Made by a program: the position numbers and the translations under genes. The notes beneath the pieces are model-generated. The model was given only the letters and a program-made list of their open reading frames with translations, was not told the DNA's origin and made no database searches. Below are positions 39,088 to 49,035 of a stretch of 64,000 nucleotides of DNA, piece after piece (within the stretch, counting starts at the first letter, position 1; the number at the start of each line of letters is the position of its first letter). Source of the DNA: Streptococcus mitis (GTDB lineage: Bacteria > Bacillota > Bacilli > Lactobacillales > Streptococcaceae); contig NZ_CAMHZD010000004.1 in NCBI RefSeq assembly GCF_946190065.1, positions 1 through 64,000 on the forward strand, in the 5' to 3' direction.

Positions 39088-39828
39088 TTATAAATAGAGA
39101 TTTCCAAGGAAATAAGGCATTTGTTTGCGCCACCATTCCCAGTCATGGGCGACATCGTGTCCCCATTCAGCAAACCAGGCTGGAATTTGTTTCTGGTCAA
39201 AGGCTTCTTTGAGCTTGTAGAAAGATGGTAGACCGTCTTGTTCCCAGGCTCCAAGCCCCGTACACAGCACAATCTCTGCCTGACGGTAACGGTCAATAAA
39301 CCAGCCGTCGTTTTGGTTCCAAATATAATCTACTGGCGAGTTTTGGTAAATAGCATCGTCATTGTAGTAATCGCCGACAAAGAAACGTGCATCGTAAACA
39401 CCACTAAGAGCAATCACCTTTGTAAAAACATCTGGATGTTGGAGAAAAAAGTTGACTGCATGGTAGGCGCCCATCGAGCAACCTGTCGTCATCATACCAT
39501 CAAACCAACCTGTCTTGTGCTTGATAAAAGGAATAGCCTCCTCAATCACATAGCGTTCATAGGCACGATGCATTTCCGCTTGGTCGTGACCATTCTTCCA
39601 AGTGGCCAACCAGCTCTCACTGTCAACACTGGATAGGGTAAAGAACTGGACACGGCCTTCCTCGATAAAGGAAGCACAGGCCTCAATCATGCCAAAATCA
39701 TAGTATTCGTTGTGACTACCACCTGATGAAGCAAAGACCACAACTGGAATCCCAGCATGTCCATAACGATTAAGGTACATTTCACGGTTGAGGTGACCAC
39801 TCCAGTGGCTAAGATGTTCAATATGCAT
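39088..39828 (-). CDS. Esterase family alpha/beta hydrolase (EsteraseD-like), second of the operon
   Basis: The 246-residue cytoplasmic hydrolase has nucleophile elbow GCSMGAYHA (Ser about 119), an upstream FASSGGSHNEYYDF oxyanion-side loop and a C-terminal catalytic His in EWGHDVAHDWEWW. It belongs to the putative esterase family (PF00756). ATG follows AAAGGAGAAA, 18 bp after the first esterase. It is only distantly similar to that neighbour. Substrate unknown. Confidence 0.88.
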   Translation of the reverse strand: MHIEHLSHWSGHLNREMYLNRYGHAGIPVVVFASSGGSHNEYYDFGMIEACASFIEEGRVQFFTLSSVDSESWLATWKNGHDQAEMHRAYERYVIEEAIPFIKHKTGWFDGMMTTGCSMGAYHAVNFFLQHPDVFTKVIALSGVYDARFFVGDYYNDDAIYQNSPVDYIWNQNDGWFIDRYRQAEIVLCTGLGAWEQDGLPSFYKLKEAFDQKQIPAWFAEWGHDVAHDWEWWRKQMPYFLGNLYL

Positions 39829-39846
39829 ATTTTCTCCTTTCTTACT

Positions 39847-40671
39847 TTACCAGTTTTCTGCAAAAAATCTCAGACAGTCTGGTAAATTCTCCGACCATGG
39901 AATCTCACTATGGATGGCACCAGACTGAACTTTCAAGAAAAGATTATCTAAGTGTACCCCACCTGATATCAAATCATGGTAATAGCGTAGCGACGAATCG
40001 ATATAGGCCTGTTTGATATTACCAGCCATCAAGGTCTTGTCTGTATCATCTGCTTCTTCTGTTCCTACATAGATGAAAATGCGCTGGTCAGGCGATAGTT
40101 TCTTGCGCTCAATATAGCGGTTAAAAGCTTCTTGATGAAGCCAGTTAGCAGATGAAAAAACCCCTAGACAGCCAATTTGGTCTTGGTATTCCAAACCGAT
40201 AAATTGGGTAATATTTCCTCCTAGTGAGGAACCAATCATAGCCGTATGCTGGCGGTCAGCTTTGGTACGATAGTTCTCATCGATAAAAGGCTTGACCACA
40301 TCCATGACAAACTCGGCATACTCCACTCCCTTACCACCAAACTGCTGCCCCGGAATAGGAGATTCTTGGAACTTCCAAGCCGCATACTCATTCATCCGAC
40401 CCATACCATCATTGTCAATGGCAACAACAATCATGCGACTGATATCGGGATTTCGCTTAATAGCTGGAATGATTTTCCAAGAGTGACCGATAAAGGACTC
40501 CTTACTATAAAAGACATTTTGCCCGTCATGAAAGTAAACAACAGGATAGGAACGATCAGTATCTTTCTCATAATCTTTAGGTAGAAGAACACGTACACGA
40601 CGTTCCTTACCTGTATAAGGAACCTTGAGTTTGTGTTCTTTCATTTTTAAATAAAAGTAGGATTGATTCAT
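39847..40671 (-). CDS. Esterase family alpha/beta hydrolase, first of the operon
   Basis: The 274-residue protein belongs to the putative esterase family. VRVLLPKDYEKDTDRSYPV leads to YFHDGQNVF, the nucleophile elbow is GSSLGGNIT and the likely catalytic His is in AIHSEIPWSENLP. The start is placed at ATG 40671, because the predicted transcription start lies near 40700 and an in-frame TTG at 40695 would leave no room for an SD. The SD is weak (GAGAG). It is the promoter-proximal gene of the three-gene operon. Confidence 0.87.
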   Translation of the reverse strand: MNQSYFYLKMKEHKLKVPYTGKERRVRVLLPKDYEKDTDRSYPVVYFHDGQNVFYSKESFIGHSWKIIPAIKRNPDISRMIVVAIDNDGMGRMNEYAAWKFQESPIPGQQFGGKGVEYAEFVMDVVKPFIDENYRTKADRQHTAMIGSSLGGNITQFIGLEYQDQIGCLGVFSSANWLHQEAFNRYIERKKLSPDQRIFIYVGTEEADDTDKTLMAGNIKQAYIDSSLRYYHDLISGGVHLDNLFLKVQSGAIHSEIPWSENLPDCLRFFAENW

Positions 40672-40706
40672 TGTCAGAAAACTCTCTATATTCAAAATTT
40701 TATTTT

Positions 40707-40715
40707 ATTATATCA
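40707..40715 (-). promoter_or_regulatory. Extended -10 promoter of the esterase/ATP-grasp operon
   Basis: TGATATAAT on the minus strand, preceded by TG, so the context reads TGTGATATAAT as at three other promoters in the window. Confidence 0.65.
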
Positions 40716-40724
40716 CAGTTTAAG

Positions 40725-40770
40725 AAAAAAAGTCAGTTTTTCTTCCATTTTTGGATTAAAAACTAACTTT
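40725..40770 (-). terminator. Terminator of the thiI operon
   Basis: An imperfect long stem (AAAGTTAGTTTTT pairing with AAAAACTGACTTT) is followed by a T-run on the minus strand. It sits directly upstream of the esterase promoter. Confidence 0.7.
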
Positions 40771-40806
40771 TTCATTTAATTTTCTAAATTCTTCTGGATT
40801 TTCTAA

Positions 40807-42021
40807 TTAGAGCAAATTGTCAATCAAGTCATCAACTTCATCTTTTTCAGCTTGAGGTGTAATCTCAGTAATCATGATTCCAGCCACTGCTCGCTCTACT
40901 AATCCTTCAACATCCATACGAGCTTCGTACTGCTCCGCATTCTTAATCTTAGGATTGGTCTTTGGACGATCTGGCGCAAAAATAGTACAACAGTCTTCAA
41001 AAGGCTGGATAGAAATTTCAAAGGTATCAATTTCCTGAGCAATATCAATGATTTCCAACTTATCCATGGTCACAACTGGACGAATGATGGGAGTGTTGGT
41101 CACAGCGTTAATAGCCTGCATGCTTTCCAAGGTTTGGCTGGCTACTTGACCTAGGCTTTCCCCGTTGATGATAACTAAACCATTTCGTACCTCACGAATA
41201 CGGTCAGTAATACGCATCATAAAACGACGAGTTAGAGTCATCAAATAAGCCTCTGGCGCTTTAGCCTTGATTTCCTCTTGAATCTCTGTGAAAGGCACCT
41301 CGATAAACTGGATATTTCCGCCAAACTTGGTCAATTTACGGGTCAAATCTTGGGCTTTTTTAAGAGCTCCAGGACTCGTGTAAGGTGGACTTGCAAAGTG
41401 AACGGCTTCGATATCCACTCCACGTTTCAAAGCAAGATAACCTGCTACAGGTGAATCAATCCCTCCTGACAACATAAGCATCCCTTTACCTGAAGTTCCA
41501 ACTGGCAAACCACCAGCCCCACGAATGGTTTCATAAGAAAGATAGGCTGCCTCTTCACGGATTTCTACCTGAAGATTAATATCTGGATTTTTCATTTGAG
41601 CTTGCACATTTGGAATGGCTTCGAATACAGCCCCTCCAAGTGTTTGGTTGAGTTCACGACTATCCAACTCAAAGTTGTGGTCGCTACGCTTGCTAGAGAT
41701 TTTGAAAGTCATCCCTTCTTTGTAAATATCTTTCATAATCTCTTGGACAGCAGACTTCAAAATTTCTACAGATTTTTCAACCTTATAAACAGGGGAAAAA
41801 TTTTGAATTCCAAATACTTGTTTGAGTGATTCTGCTACTACTGTGTAATCAGCTCCATTGAGGTAAGCATGGGCACGGTCGCGATCTGCTGTTACCTTAA
41901 CTTGGGGATAGATAGACAAAACGTCTGAAATATTATTGCGAAGTTTATTGATGAAACGCATACGGTTTTTACCCTTGGTTGACAGCTCACCGTAGCGAAT
42001 CATAATTTCTGAATATTGCAT
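40807..42021 (-). CDS. thiI: tRNA 4-thiouridine synthase ThiI
   Basis: This 404-residue enzyme thiolates U8 of tRNAs using ATP and persulfide sulfur from a cysteine desulfurase. Domains are an N-terminal ferredoxin-like region, THUMP (about 60-165) and a PP-loop ATPase with [18 protein letters not shown] near 185. The conserved CC pair is in [17 protein letters not shown]. It lacks the C-terminal rhodanese domain found in enterobacteria, as usual in Firmicutes. It lies 8 bp after the desulfurase gene, its likely sulfur donor. Confidence 0.96.
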   Translation of the reverse strand: MQYSEIMIRYGELSTKGKNRMRFINKLRNNISDVLSIYPQVKVTADRDRAHAYLNGADYTVVAESLKQVFGIQNFSPVYKVEKSVEILKSAVQEIMKDIYKEGMTFKISSKRSDHNFELDSRELNQTLGGAVFEAIPNVQAQMKNPDINLQVEIREEAAYLSYETIRGAGGLPVGTSGKGMLMLSGGIDSPVAGYLALKRGVDIEAVHFASPPYTSPGALKKAQDLTRKLTKFGGNIQFIEVPFTEIQEEIKAKAPEAYLMTLTRRFMMRITDRIREVRNGLVIINGESLGQVASQTLESMQAINAVTNTPIIRPVVTMDKLEIIDIAQEIDTFEISIQPFEDCCTIFAPDRPKTNPKIKNAEQYEARMDVEGLVERAVAGIMITEITPQAEKDEVDDLIDNLL

Positions 42022-42029
42022 GAATGCTC

Positions 42030-43172
42030 CTATCTTACTTTTCTAGTTTGATTGTAAATTAATTTTAGCTTGGTCAAGAACTGCTCGACCTGACTCATAT
42101 CATTTTCAAGGTATAGGCTAAGACGCACAGCTGACTGGGCCTTATCCTTGTCCACTCCCATGGCAATCAAGGTGCCTGCAGGTTTCCCAGCCTTGGACGA
42201 ACAAGCCGAGGTCGTTGAGATGAAAATATCATAGTCTTCAAAGGCGTGAACGATGACTTCACCACGAACACCCTTGATTCCAAAAGTCAGGATATGAGGG
42301 GCAAAGTCTTCCTCATCTGAAAAGACAAAAATATCCGGATAGTCCAGAAGGGCTTGGCGAATCACTGCCTTCATCTGCCCAGTCTTGCTCCTAAAGATAT
42401 CCAGCTTCTCCATAGACAGACGGAGAGCCTTGGCTGTCGCTGCAATCCCTGCTACATTTTCAGTTGTCGAACGATAGTCGCGCTCCTGACCACCACCTGT
42501 TAAAAGAGGCGTAATCTTCTTGCCAGACTTGATATAGACAAATCCAACACCTCGAACTCCGTGAAACTTGTGACTAGAGAAAGTCGCAAAATCCACTCGT
42601 TCTGTCAAATATTTTTCAGTAGGAATCTTGGCAAGTGCCTGAACAGCATCAACATGGAAGGAAATAGTTGGCTTGTCTGCTAACAGTTCTGAAATAGCCT
42701 CAATGGGCTGAACAGAGCCAATTTCGTTGTTAACTGCCATGATGGAAACGAGGGTCGTATCAGGTCGTATCAAATCTGCTAGCGCCTCAACATCCACAAA
42801 TCCTTTCTCATCAACTGGAGCAAAATCCACTTCAAATCCTTGACTTTTCAACCAGAGAGCTGACTCTTTGACTGCCGGATGTTCAATGGCTGATACGATG
42901 ATGTGCTTGCCAAATTGAGCTTTTTCAAAGGCCACACCCTTGATGACCCAGTTATCTCCTTCTGTCCCACCAGAAGTAAAGAAGATTTCATCGCTTTTCT
43001 TACCAATTAAATCTGCAATCTGTTGGCGAGAAGAATCTAAGATTCGTGTTGCCTGGTCCCCTAAACGATGAAGACTAGATGGATTTCCTAAAATTTTTGA
43101 AGCCACCTGCATATAGGTTTCAAGGGCTTCAGGATAGGGCTTGGTCGTCGCCGAATTATCAAAGTAAATCAT
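42030..43172 (-). CDS. Cysteine desulfurase (NifS/IscS-like)
   Basis: This is a 380-residue PLP enzyme that removes sulfur from cysteine as persulfide. The PLP lysine is in [14 protein letters not shown], the cofactor-binding His and Asp are in AIEHPAVKE and [11 protein letters not shown], and the catalytic Cys is in [15 protein letters not shown]. The position directly upstream of thiI indicates a dedicated role in tRNA thiolation, as for NifZ in Bacillus. ATG at 43172, SD weak. Confidence 0.95.
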   Translation of the reverse strand: MIYFDNSATTKPYPEALETYMQVASKILGNPSSLHRLGDQATRILDSSRQQIADLIGKKSDEIFFTSGGTEGDNWVIKGVAFEKAQFGKHIIVSAIEHPAVKESALWLKSQGFEVDFAPVDEKGFVDVEALADLIRPDTTLVSIMAVNNEIGSVQPIEAISELLADKPTISFHVDAVQALAKIPTEKYLTERVDFATFSSHKFHGVRGVGFVYIKSGKKITPLLTGGGQERDYRSTTENVAGIAATAKALRLSMEKLDIFRSKTGQMKAVIRQALLDYPDIFVFSDEEDFAPHILTFGIKGVRGEVIVHAFEDYDIFISTTSACSSKAGKPAGTLIAMGVDKDKAQSAVRLSLYLENDMSQVEQFLTKLKLIYNQTRKVR

Positions 43173-43310
43173 GTTTTCTCACGCTTTCTAAAATCACTCC
43201 TTCTATTGTATCATGAAACGGGGCTTGCGACAAGAAAGGGCAATTCCTCTTTTTTTAAGATTTTTTTAAAGAAATGAGGTATAATAAATTTTAATTAAAG
43301 GAGAGAATGC

Positions 43311-43739
43311 ATGTCTAATTATCGTAGAACTTCAAAACCAAAAACAGAACACATCAAAAAAGGCTTTACGGTCTTTCAAAAAACCGTTGCTACTATCGGT
43401 AGTATCCTTGGCTTAATTACCGCAAGTATCACTATCATGAACGCCTTGGATAATAACAAAAATACTAAAAAAGAACCTACGACAACCCAGACCACAACAA
43501 TTGTCAAAGAAATTCAAAAGGAATCCCCTCAGGAACACACTAGTCCTAATAAGGAAAATAACACTTCTCAAGAAAAAACACAACAAGAGGAAACACCAAA
43601 ATCCAGCGTCAAAGAAGAGAAAAAAGAAGAGCAGAAAACAGCAACTCAGGACTCTACTACACCTGCTTCAAGTAAACCTGCTACTGAAAATGAAAAACAG
43701 TCCAATAGTCCAACTTCGGAAAATAAAACTAATCAATAA
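43311..43739 (+). CDS. Small membrane protein, DUF6556-like, 142 aa
   Basis: A basic N-terminus (NYRRTSKPKTEHIKKGF) leads into one transmembrane helix (about 26-45, TVATIGSILGLITASITI). A low-complexity tail rich in Thr, Glu, Lys, Ser and Gln follows to the end. The positive-inside rule puts the tail outside. It resembles a streptococcus-restricted family that I believe is DUF6556; function unknown. The tail looks like a disordered wall-spanning stalk. AAAGGAGAG precedes the ATG. It is divergent from the desulfurase and convergent with ftsK. Confidence 0.8.
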   Translation: MSNYRRTSKPKTEHIKKGFTVFQKTVATIGSILGLITASITIMNALDNNKNTKKEPTTTQTTTIVKEIQKESPQEHTSPNKENNTSQEKTQQEETPKSSVKEEKKEEQKTATQDSTTPASSKPATENEKQSNSPTSENKTNQ

Positions 43740-43743
43740 TCAC

Positions 43744-43785
43744 TAAAATAGCCTCCTTCCAAACTTGGAAAGAAGCTATTTTTTA
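43744..43785. terminator. Bidirectional terminator between the DUF6556-like gene and ftsK
   Basis: AAAATAGC and GCTATTTT enclose an inner CTTCCAA/TTGGAAG hairpin. A T-run follows on the plus strand and an A-run precedes it. Confidence 0.8.
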
Positions 43786-46086
43786 TTGTTGCAATACTTT
43801 TCGTGGTTTGGTTCCCTCAGCTGGACCGATGACACCTGCCATTTCAAGTTCTTCCATGAGACGGGTCGCACGATTAAATCCAACTGACAAACGACGCTGA
43901 ATCATGGATGCGCTGGCTTTCTGAGTCTCAATGACCAAAGCCTTGGCTTCTTCAAAGAGCGGGTCACCACCAGATTCACCATCTGAAAATTCTCCTTCAT
44001 TTTCAGAAACCTCACCTGGATCAAAACTCTCATCGTAGTCCGCATCTGCCTGAGCCTTGATAAAGTTTACGATGCGTTCAACATCATCATCCGAGATAAA
44101 GGATCCTTGGAGACGAACTGGATGATTTTCATCAATCGGTTTAAAGAGCATGTCCCCTCGGCCAAGTAGTTTCTCAGCTCCATTTTCATCCAAGATAGTA
44201 CGGGAGTCTGTCCCTGATGAAACCGCAAAAGCCACTCGAGATGGGACATTGGCCTTGATCAGACCAGAAATGACATCAACCGATGGACGCTGGGTTGCAA
44301 GAATCATGTGGATACCTGCAGCCCGCGCCTTCTGCCCAAGACGAATGATGGCATCTTCCACTTCCTTGCTGGCCACCATCATAAGGTCAGCCAACTCATC
44401 CACAATCACGACAATAAGCGGTAGCGGAATTTGCTTGTACTCAGACTGGGCATTGAACTCTTCTACCTTGGCATTAAAGCCTGCAATATTCCGAACTCCT
44501 ACCTTGGCAAAGAGTTCATAACGATTTTCCATTTCATCCACAACCTTTTGCAGAGCCTTACTGGCTTTGCGTGGATTGGTCACAACTGGAATCAAGAGGT
44601 GGGGAATGTCATTGTAAACAGACAACTCAACCATCTTAGGATCGACCATCATAAATTTAACTTGGTCAGGTCTCGCCTTCATGAGGATGCTAGCGATAAT
44701 GCCGTTAACAGCTACTGACTTCCCTGAACCCGTTGAACCTGCAACTAGCAAGTGGGGCATCTTGGAAAGGTCAAAAGCTCTTGCGGTGCCATTAACTGCC
44801 TTTCCTAGAGGAATTTCTAAGAGATTTTCTGCTTTCGTTTGAGATTGTTCCCATAGTTCGCGGAAGGATACCGTCGCAATCTCAGAGTTAGGAACCTCAA
44901 TCCCGACTAAGGATTTACCAGGTATTGGAGCCTCAATCCGGACATCCTTGGCTGCCAAGGCTAGAGCGAGGTCATCTGCTAGATTGGAAATGCGGTTAAC
45001 CCGTACACCGACTGCTGGCTTGACTTCATACTTGGTCACTGACGGCCCAATTTCAGCCCGTTCAACCGTTACCTTAATACCAAAACTAGCAAAAGTTTCT
45101 TCTAGGATTTTGATGTTTTCACGAACGATTTTCTTCTCTTTCGACTGGTCTTTTGGTTTATCTGGGGCAAAGAGTTGTAAGCTTGGAAGTTTGTATTCAA
45201 GAGCCTCCTTAGCTGAAAAATCGACCTGAACATCTTCGTCATCAGAGCTATCTTCCTGCTCAGGGAATTCAAGTTCAGCTTGAGGCAAGATGATTTCTGG
45301 TTCCACCCACTCTTCTTCCGGAACAGGTGGAACGTCAAGCACAACATCTTCTGTCAGAATTTCACCCGTTTCCATATCAACAGGAGGCAAATCGAGCAAG
45401 GCTTTCTCAGCCGCTTCTTTTTCTAATCTAGCTTCTTCCTCAGCTTTTTGACGAGCTTTTTCTTCTTGTTTGACAAAGCGTTCCTCTTTTCGACGCTCAT
45501 GTCCTTCCCTCCATTTGGCAAATCCTCTACTGAAAAATTCAGCAATATCGTAAACAGACCAAGGACTGACTATGAGGGCTCCAGCTAAAATCAAGATAGC
45601 TCCAATAAAGTAAGTGCCGATATTTGAGAAGAGAAAGGCTGTTGGCACATAGAGTCCAACACCAATCAAGCCTCCACCAGCAAAACTGGTCGTTCGAAAA
45701 CCAGTTAAATCCGTCACAACCTGAGCCATGGTTCCTTTTAAGACCGACTTATCCAAACCATATTTCCAAACTAAGTAGGCCTCAAAAATCAAGAGTAAGC
45801 CAGCAAATATGGTGAAAAAACCTGATAAGAGTCCTTCCTGTTTTCGTATCCACTTGAAGAAGAAGAGATAGAGCAGGATGCCAAATATTGCCAGATAAGC
45901 TAGGCTACCTACCAGCAAGCGAATTAGATTGTAAAGGGTGATACCTGCAGCCCCTAATTTGAAGGCTGCGAAAATCAATAAAATCGCGATTCCCAACGAA
46001 ATCAACATTCGTTGAATCGCTTCTTTTCTTTCGAGTTCTGCTTTAGACGGTCTCCGTCTTGTTTTACTTGTATTCTTGTTTGCCAT
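43783..46086 (-). CDS. ftsK: DNA translocase FtsK/SpoIIIE
   Basis: This 767-residue ATP-driven DNA pump clears chromosomes from the division septum. Four to five transmembrane helices occupy residues about 25-175, then an acidic linker (about 190-310). The motor domain has Walker [16 protein letters not shown] near 430 and Walker [16 protein letters not shown]. The C-terminal gamma winged helix ([20 protein letters not shown]) reads the polar KOPS/SRS sequences. The ATG begins only seven bases after the -10, so no normal leader is possible from that promoter. Confidence 0.96.
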   Translation of the reverse strand: MANKNTSKTRRRPSKAELERKEAIQRMLISLGIAILLIFAAFKLGAAGITLYNLIRLLVGSLAYLAIFGILLYLFFFKWIRKQEGLLSGFFTIFAGLLLIFEAYLVWKYGLDKSVLKGTMAQVVTDLTGFRTTSFAGGGLIGVGLYVPTAFLFSNIGTYFIGAILILAGALIVSPWSVYDIAEFFSRGFAKWREGHERRKEERFVKQEEKARQKAEEEARLEKEAAEKALLDLPPVDMETGEILTEDVVLDVPPVPEEEWVEPEIILPQAELEFPEQEDSSDDEDVQVDFSAKEALEYKLPSLQLFAPDKPKDQSKEKKIVRENIKILEETFASFGIKVTVERAEIGPSVTKYEVKPAVGVRVNRISNLADDLALALAAKDVRIEAPIPGKSLVGIEVPNSEIATVSFRELWEQSQTKAENLLEIPLGKAVNGTARAFDLSKMPHLLVAGSTGSGKSVAVNGIIASILMKARPDQVKFMMVDPKMVELSVYNDIPHLLIPVVTNPRKASKALQKVVDEMENRYELFAKVGVRNIAGFNAKVEEFNAQSEYKQIPLPLIVVIVDELADLMMVASKEVEDAIIRLGQKARAAGIHMILATQRPSVDVISGLIKANVPSRVAFAVSSGTDSRTILDENGAEKLLGRGDMLFKPIDENHPVRLQGSFISDDDVERIVNFIKAQADADYDESFDPGEVSENEGEFSDGESGGDPLFEEAKALVIETQKASASMIQRRLSVGFNRATRLMEELEMAGVIGPAEGTKPRKVLQQ

Positions 46087-46092
46087 TCTTCT

Positions 46093-46101
46093 ATTATACC
46101 A
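46093..46101 (-). promoter_or_regulatory. Extended -10 promoter of ftsK, positioned for a leaderless mRNA
   Basis: TGGTATAAT on the minus strand is followed by six bases (AGAAGA) and the ATG. Transcription would begin at or next to the A of the start codon. Confidence 0.6.
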
Positions 46102-46125
46102 TATTTCACAGGCATTTCGGAAAGA

Positions 46126-46155
46126 GAAAAAGACTGCACCAAACGGTCCAATCTT
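46126..46155 (-). terminator. Terminator of the fructose operon
   Basis: AAGATTG, inner ACC/GGT and CAGTCTT form an interrupted stem with loop GTTT, followed by TTTTCTC on the minus strand. Confidence 0.7.
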
Positions 46156-46174
46156 TTCATTTTATATCTAAGTT

Positions 46175-48127
46175 TTATGCTTGTGGTTTGCGTAGGTAAC
46201 CATAGACTACACCACTTACGATTGCTCCTACCAAAACAGAAACGAGGTAAAGAAGAGCATTTGAAGTAAGGGCAATAACGAAGATTCCTCCGTGTGGCGC
46301 CATGAGTTTGATACCAGTAAGACCAACGAGGCCACCTGCTACTGCTGAACCAAGGATGAAACTTGGGATAGCACGAGCTGGGTCAGCGGCACCAAATGGA
46401 ATCGCTCCCTCAGTGATAAATGACAAGCCCATGATGATGTTTGTCAAACCAGAGTTACGTTCTTCCTTAGTAAATTTATCTTTGAAAAGAAGAGTTGCGA
46501 CAAAGATTGCAAGTGGTGGTACCATTCCTCCAGCCATAACTGCTGCCATAGCCACAGAACCACCTGAAGAAACAGTTGCTGCAAGCGTACCTGTACCAAA
46601 GACATAGGCTGCTTTGTTGACTGGTCCACCCATGTCAACAGCCATCATTCCACCAAGGACGATACCAAGAAGGACAGCTGAACCTCCTCCAAGACCGCCT
46701 AGGAAGTCATTCATAGCAGTGTTGATTGCAGCCATTGGGATGTTAACAGCTAGCATAACAAATCCAGTCAAGATTGTTCCAAGAAGTGGTAAGAGAAGGA
46801 TTGATTTAGCACCTTCAAGTGAACGAGGAACTTTAACGTATTTCTTGATAGCAAGCACCAAAGCACCTGCGATAAATCCACCCACAAGGGCACCTAGGAA
46901 ACCAGATGAGACACCTGCAAGAGTTGAAGTTGCTTCACCACCTGCGGCATAAGGAATTTTACCAAAGGCAAAACCTTCTTTGGCAATAGCACCAGCCACG
47001 AAACCTGCTACCAAACCTGGTTTTTCAGCGATAGAGTAGGCAACATAACCTGCAAAGACTGGGAGCATCAAGCCAAAGGCTGCACCACCAATTTTCATGA
47101 ACATAGAAGCTAACTCATGGTAAGAACCAAGATTGCCAAGGTTTTCATTTGGAACACCCAAAGCACCGTCAATCAAGAAGGCAAGGGCAATCATGATACC
47201 ACCACCAATAACGAATGGCAACATTTGCGATACACCACTCATCAAATGTTTGTAGAAGGCACCACCAAGGCTTTGTTTTTCGTTAGAGGCTGTTGCAGCT
47301 TTGGCTCCATTAGAAGCACGGTAGACTTCAGCATCTCCTGATAGAGCCAAGTTAATCAATTCTTCCGTTTTACGGATACCGTCAGCCACTGGACGATTGA
47401 TCAAAGGTTTGCCATCAAAACGATCCAGCTCAACAGCCTTGTCTGCTGCGATGATAACAGCTTTAGCCTTGCGGATGTCTTCAGCAGTTAGTTGGTTTCC
47501 AACGCCGCTAGCACCGTTGGTTTCAACCTTGATCCCAACACCCATTTCAGCAGCCACTTTTTGAAGGGCTTCTTGGGCCATGTAAGTGTGGGCAATACCT
47601 GTCGTACAAGCTGTAACAGCTACGATAAAGTCACCCGAGTTATTAGCAGGTACTTGAACAGGCTCTTCAGTTTTTTCTGAAGCTTGGTTAAAAAGTTCGA
47701 TAACTTGGTCAGCTGATATTGCTTGACGAAGTTTATCAGCAAAACCGTCTTTCATCAAGTATTGGGACAATTCTGCCAAGGCTGCCAAGTGAGTATCATT
47801 GGCACCTTCTGGAGCCGCAATCATGAAGAAGAGGTCTGTTGGTTGCCCATCCAAGCTCTCGTAGTCAACACCCTTGTTTGACTTAGCAAAGAGAACAGTC
47901 GCCTCTTTGACAGCAGCGTTTTTGCTGTGAGGCATAGCGATTCCGTCACCCAAGCCTGTAGAAGTCAAAGCTTCACGCGCCAAGATTCCTTCTTTAAAGG
48001 TTTCAAAATCTGTCACATAACCGTGGTCTGTCAAACTTTTAATCATCTCGTCGATGACAGCTGTTTTTTCAGTCTCCTGCAAATCCAGCAACATAACATC
48101 TTTTCTCAATAGGTCTTGAATTTTCAT
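46175..48127 (-). CDS. fruA: PTS fructose transporter subunit IIABC
   Basis: This 650-residue membrane protein imports fructose and phosphorylates it to fructose 1-phosphate. Domain order is IIA (1-145, phosphorylated His in GDGIAMPHSKNAAV), IIB (about 168-265, Cys in VTACTTGIAHTYMA) and IIC (about 290-650, eight or more helices). There is no attached HPr domain. It overlaps fruK by four bases (ATGA), so it is coupled to the kinase. Start ATG at 48127 with GAGGTAG upstream. Confidence 0.97.
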   Translation of the reverse strand: MKIQDLLRKDVMLLDLQETEKTAVIDEMIKSLTDHGYVTDFETFKEGILAREALTSTGLGDGIAMPHSKNAAVKEATVLFAKSNKGVDYESLDGQPTDLFFMIAAPEGANDTHLAALAELSQYLMKDGFADKLRQAISADQVIELFNQASEKTEEPVQVPANNSGDFIVAVTACTTGIAHTYMAQEALQKVAAEMGVGIKVETNGASGVGNQLTAEDIRKAKAVIIAADKAVELDRFDGKPLINRPVADGIRKTEELINLALSGDAEVYRASNGAKAATASNEKQSLGGAFYKHLMSGVSQMLPFVIGGGIMIALAFLIDGALGVPNENLGNLGSYHELASMFMKIGGAAFGLMLPVFAGYVAYSIAEKPGLVAGFVAGAIAKEGFAFGKIPYAAGGEATSTLAGVSSGFLGALVGGFIAGALVLAIKKYVKVPRSLEGAKSILLLPLLGTILTGFVMLAVNIPMAAINTAMNDFLGGLGGGSAVLLGIVLGGMMAVDMGGPVNKAAYVFGTGTLAATVSSGGSVAMAAVMAGGMVPPLAIFVATLLFKDKFTKEERNSGLTNIIMGLSFITEGAIPFGAADPARAIPSFILGSAVAGGLVGLTGIKLMAPHGGIFVIALTSNALLYLVSVLVGAIVSGVVYGYLRKPQA

Positions 48128-49035
48128 CTTTTTTCTACCTCAACTTTTTCATATGTTTCTTTAATAAATTCTGCCGTTGCCAAATCATCTGAGAAGGTAG
48201 TTGCTGTTCCACAAGCAACTCCCCATTTGAAGGCTTCTACTGCGTCTTTTGATTTGACAAATTCACCTGTGAATCCGGCAACCATAGAATCACCAGCACC
48301 AACTGAATTTTTGACTGTCCCTTTGATTGGTTGAGCAAAGTATGCTCCCTCAGATGTGACAAGAAGGGCACCATCACCAGCCATAGAGATAATGACGTTT
48401 TGAGCACCTTTAGCCAATAACTCACGAGCGTATTTCTCGATTTGATCCAAACTTTCGAGTTTCACTCCAAAGATAGCTCCAAGCTCGTGATTATTTGGTT
48501 TGACCAAAAGTGGTTGATAGTCCAAACTATCAATCAAGGTCTGTCCTTCAAAGTCACAAACGACTTGCGCACCAGTCTGGCGTGTCAAGGCAATTAGATC
48601 CTTGTAGATGGCATTGCCTAGATTTTTAGTACTTGAACCTGCAAAGACAACTATATCTTCTGCTGTCAGACTAAATAAAATAGCTTTCAATTCTTCTAGC
48701 TGATCCGGCTCAACAGTTGGACCAGTCCCATTGATTTCTGTCTCTTGGTCTGCTTTGATTTTAACATTGATACGAGTATCTTCTGATACTTGGACAAAAC
48801 GTGTCTCGATTTCTTCCTCTGCTAAAGTATCTGTGATAAATTTACCAGTAAAGCCTCCGATAAATCCCGTCGCAGTATTGGGTATATCCAAACGTTTCAA
48901 AACACGACTGACATTGATTCCTTTCCCTCCAGCAAACTTATCATCACTGTCCATACGATTGACACTACCGACTTGGACTTGGTCCAAACGAACGATATAA
49001 TCAATAGATGGATTGAGTGTGACTGTATAAATCAT
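48124..49035 (-). CDS. fruK: 1-phosphofructokinase
   Basis: This 303-residue PfkB/ribokinase-family enzyme phosphorylates fructose 1-phosphate, the product of FruA, to fructose 1,6-bisphosphate. Signatures are the N-terminal TLNPSIDYIVRLDQVQVG, GGKGINVSRVLKRL and the catalytic GAGDSMVAGF near residue 247. It overlaps fruR upstream and fruA downstream by four bases each. SD GGAGGT lies before the ATG. Confidence 0.96.
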   Translation of the reverse strand: MIYTVTLNPSIDYIVRLDQVQVGSVNRMDSDDKFAGGKGINVSRVLKRLDIPNTATGFIGGFTGKFITDTLAEEEIETRFVQVSEDTRINVKIKADQETEINGTGPTVEPDQLEELKAILFSLTAEDIVVFAGSSTKNLGNAIYKDLIALTRQTGAQVVCDFEGQTLIDSLDYQPLLVKPNNHELGAIFGVKLESLDQIEKYARELLAKGAQNVIISMAGDGALLVTSEGAYFAQPIKGTVKNSVGAGDSMVAGFTGEFVKSKDAVEAFKWGVACGTATTFSDDLATAEFIKETYEKVEVEKR

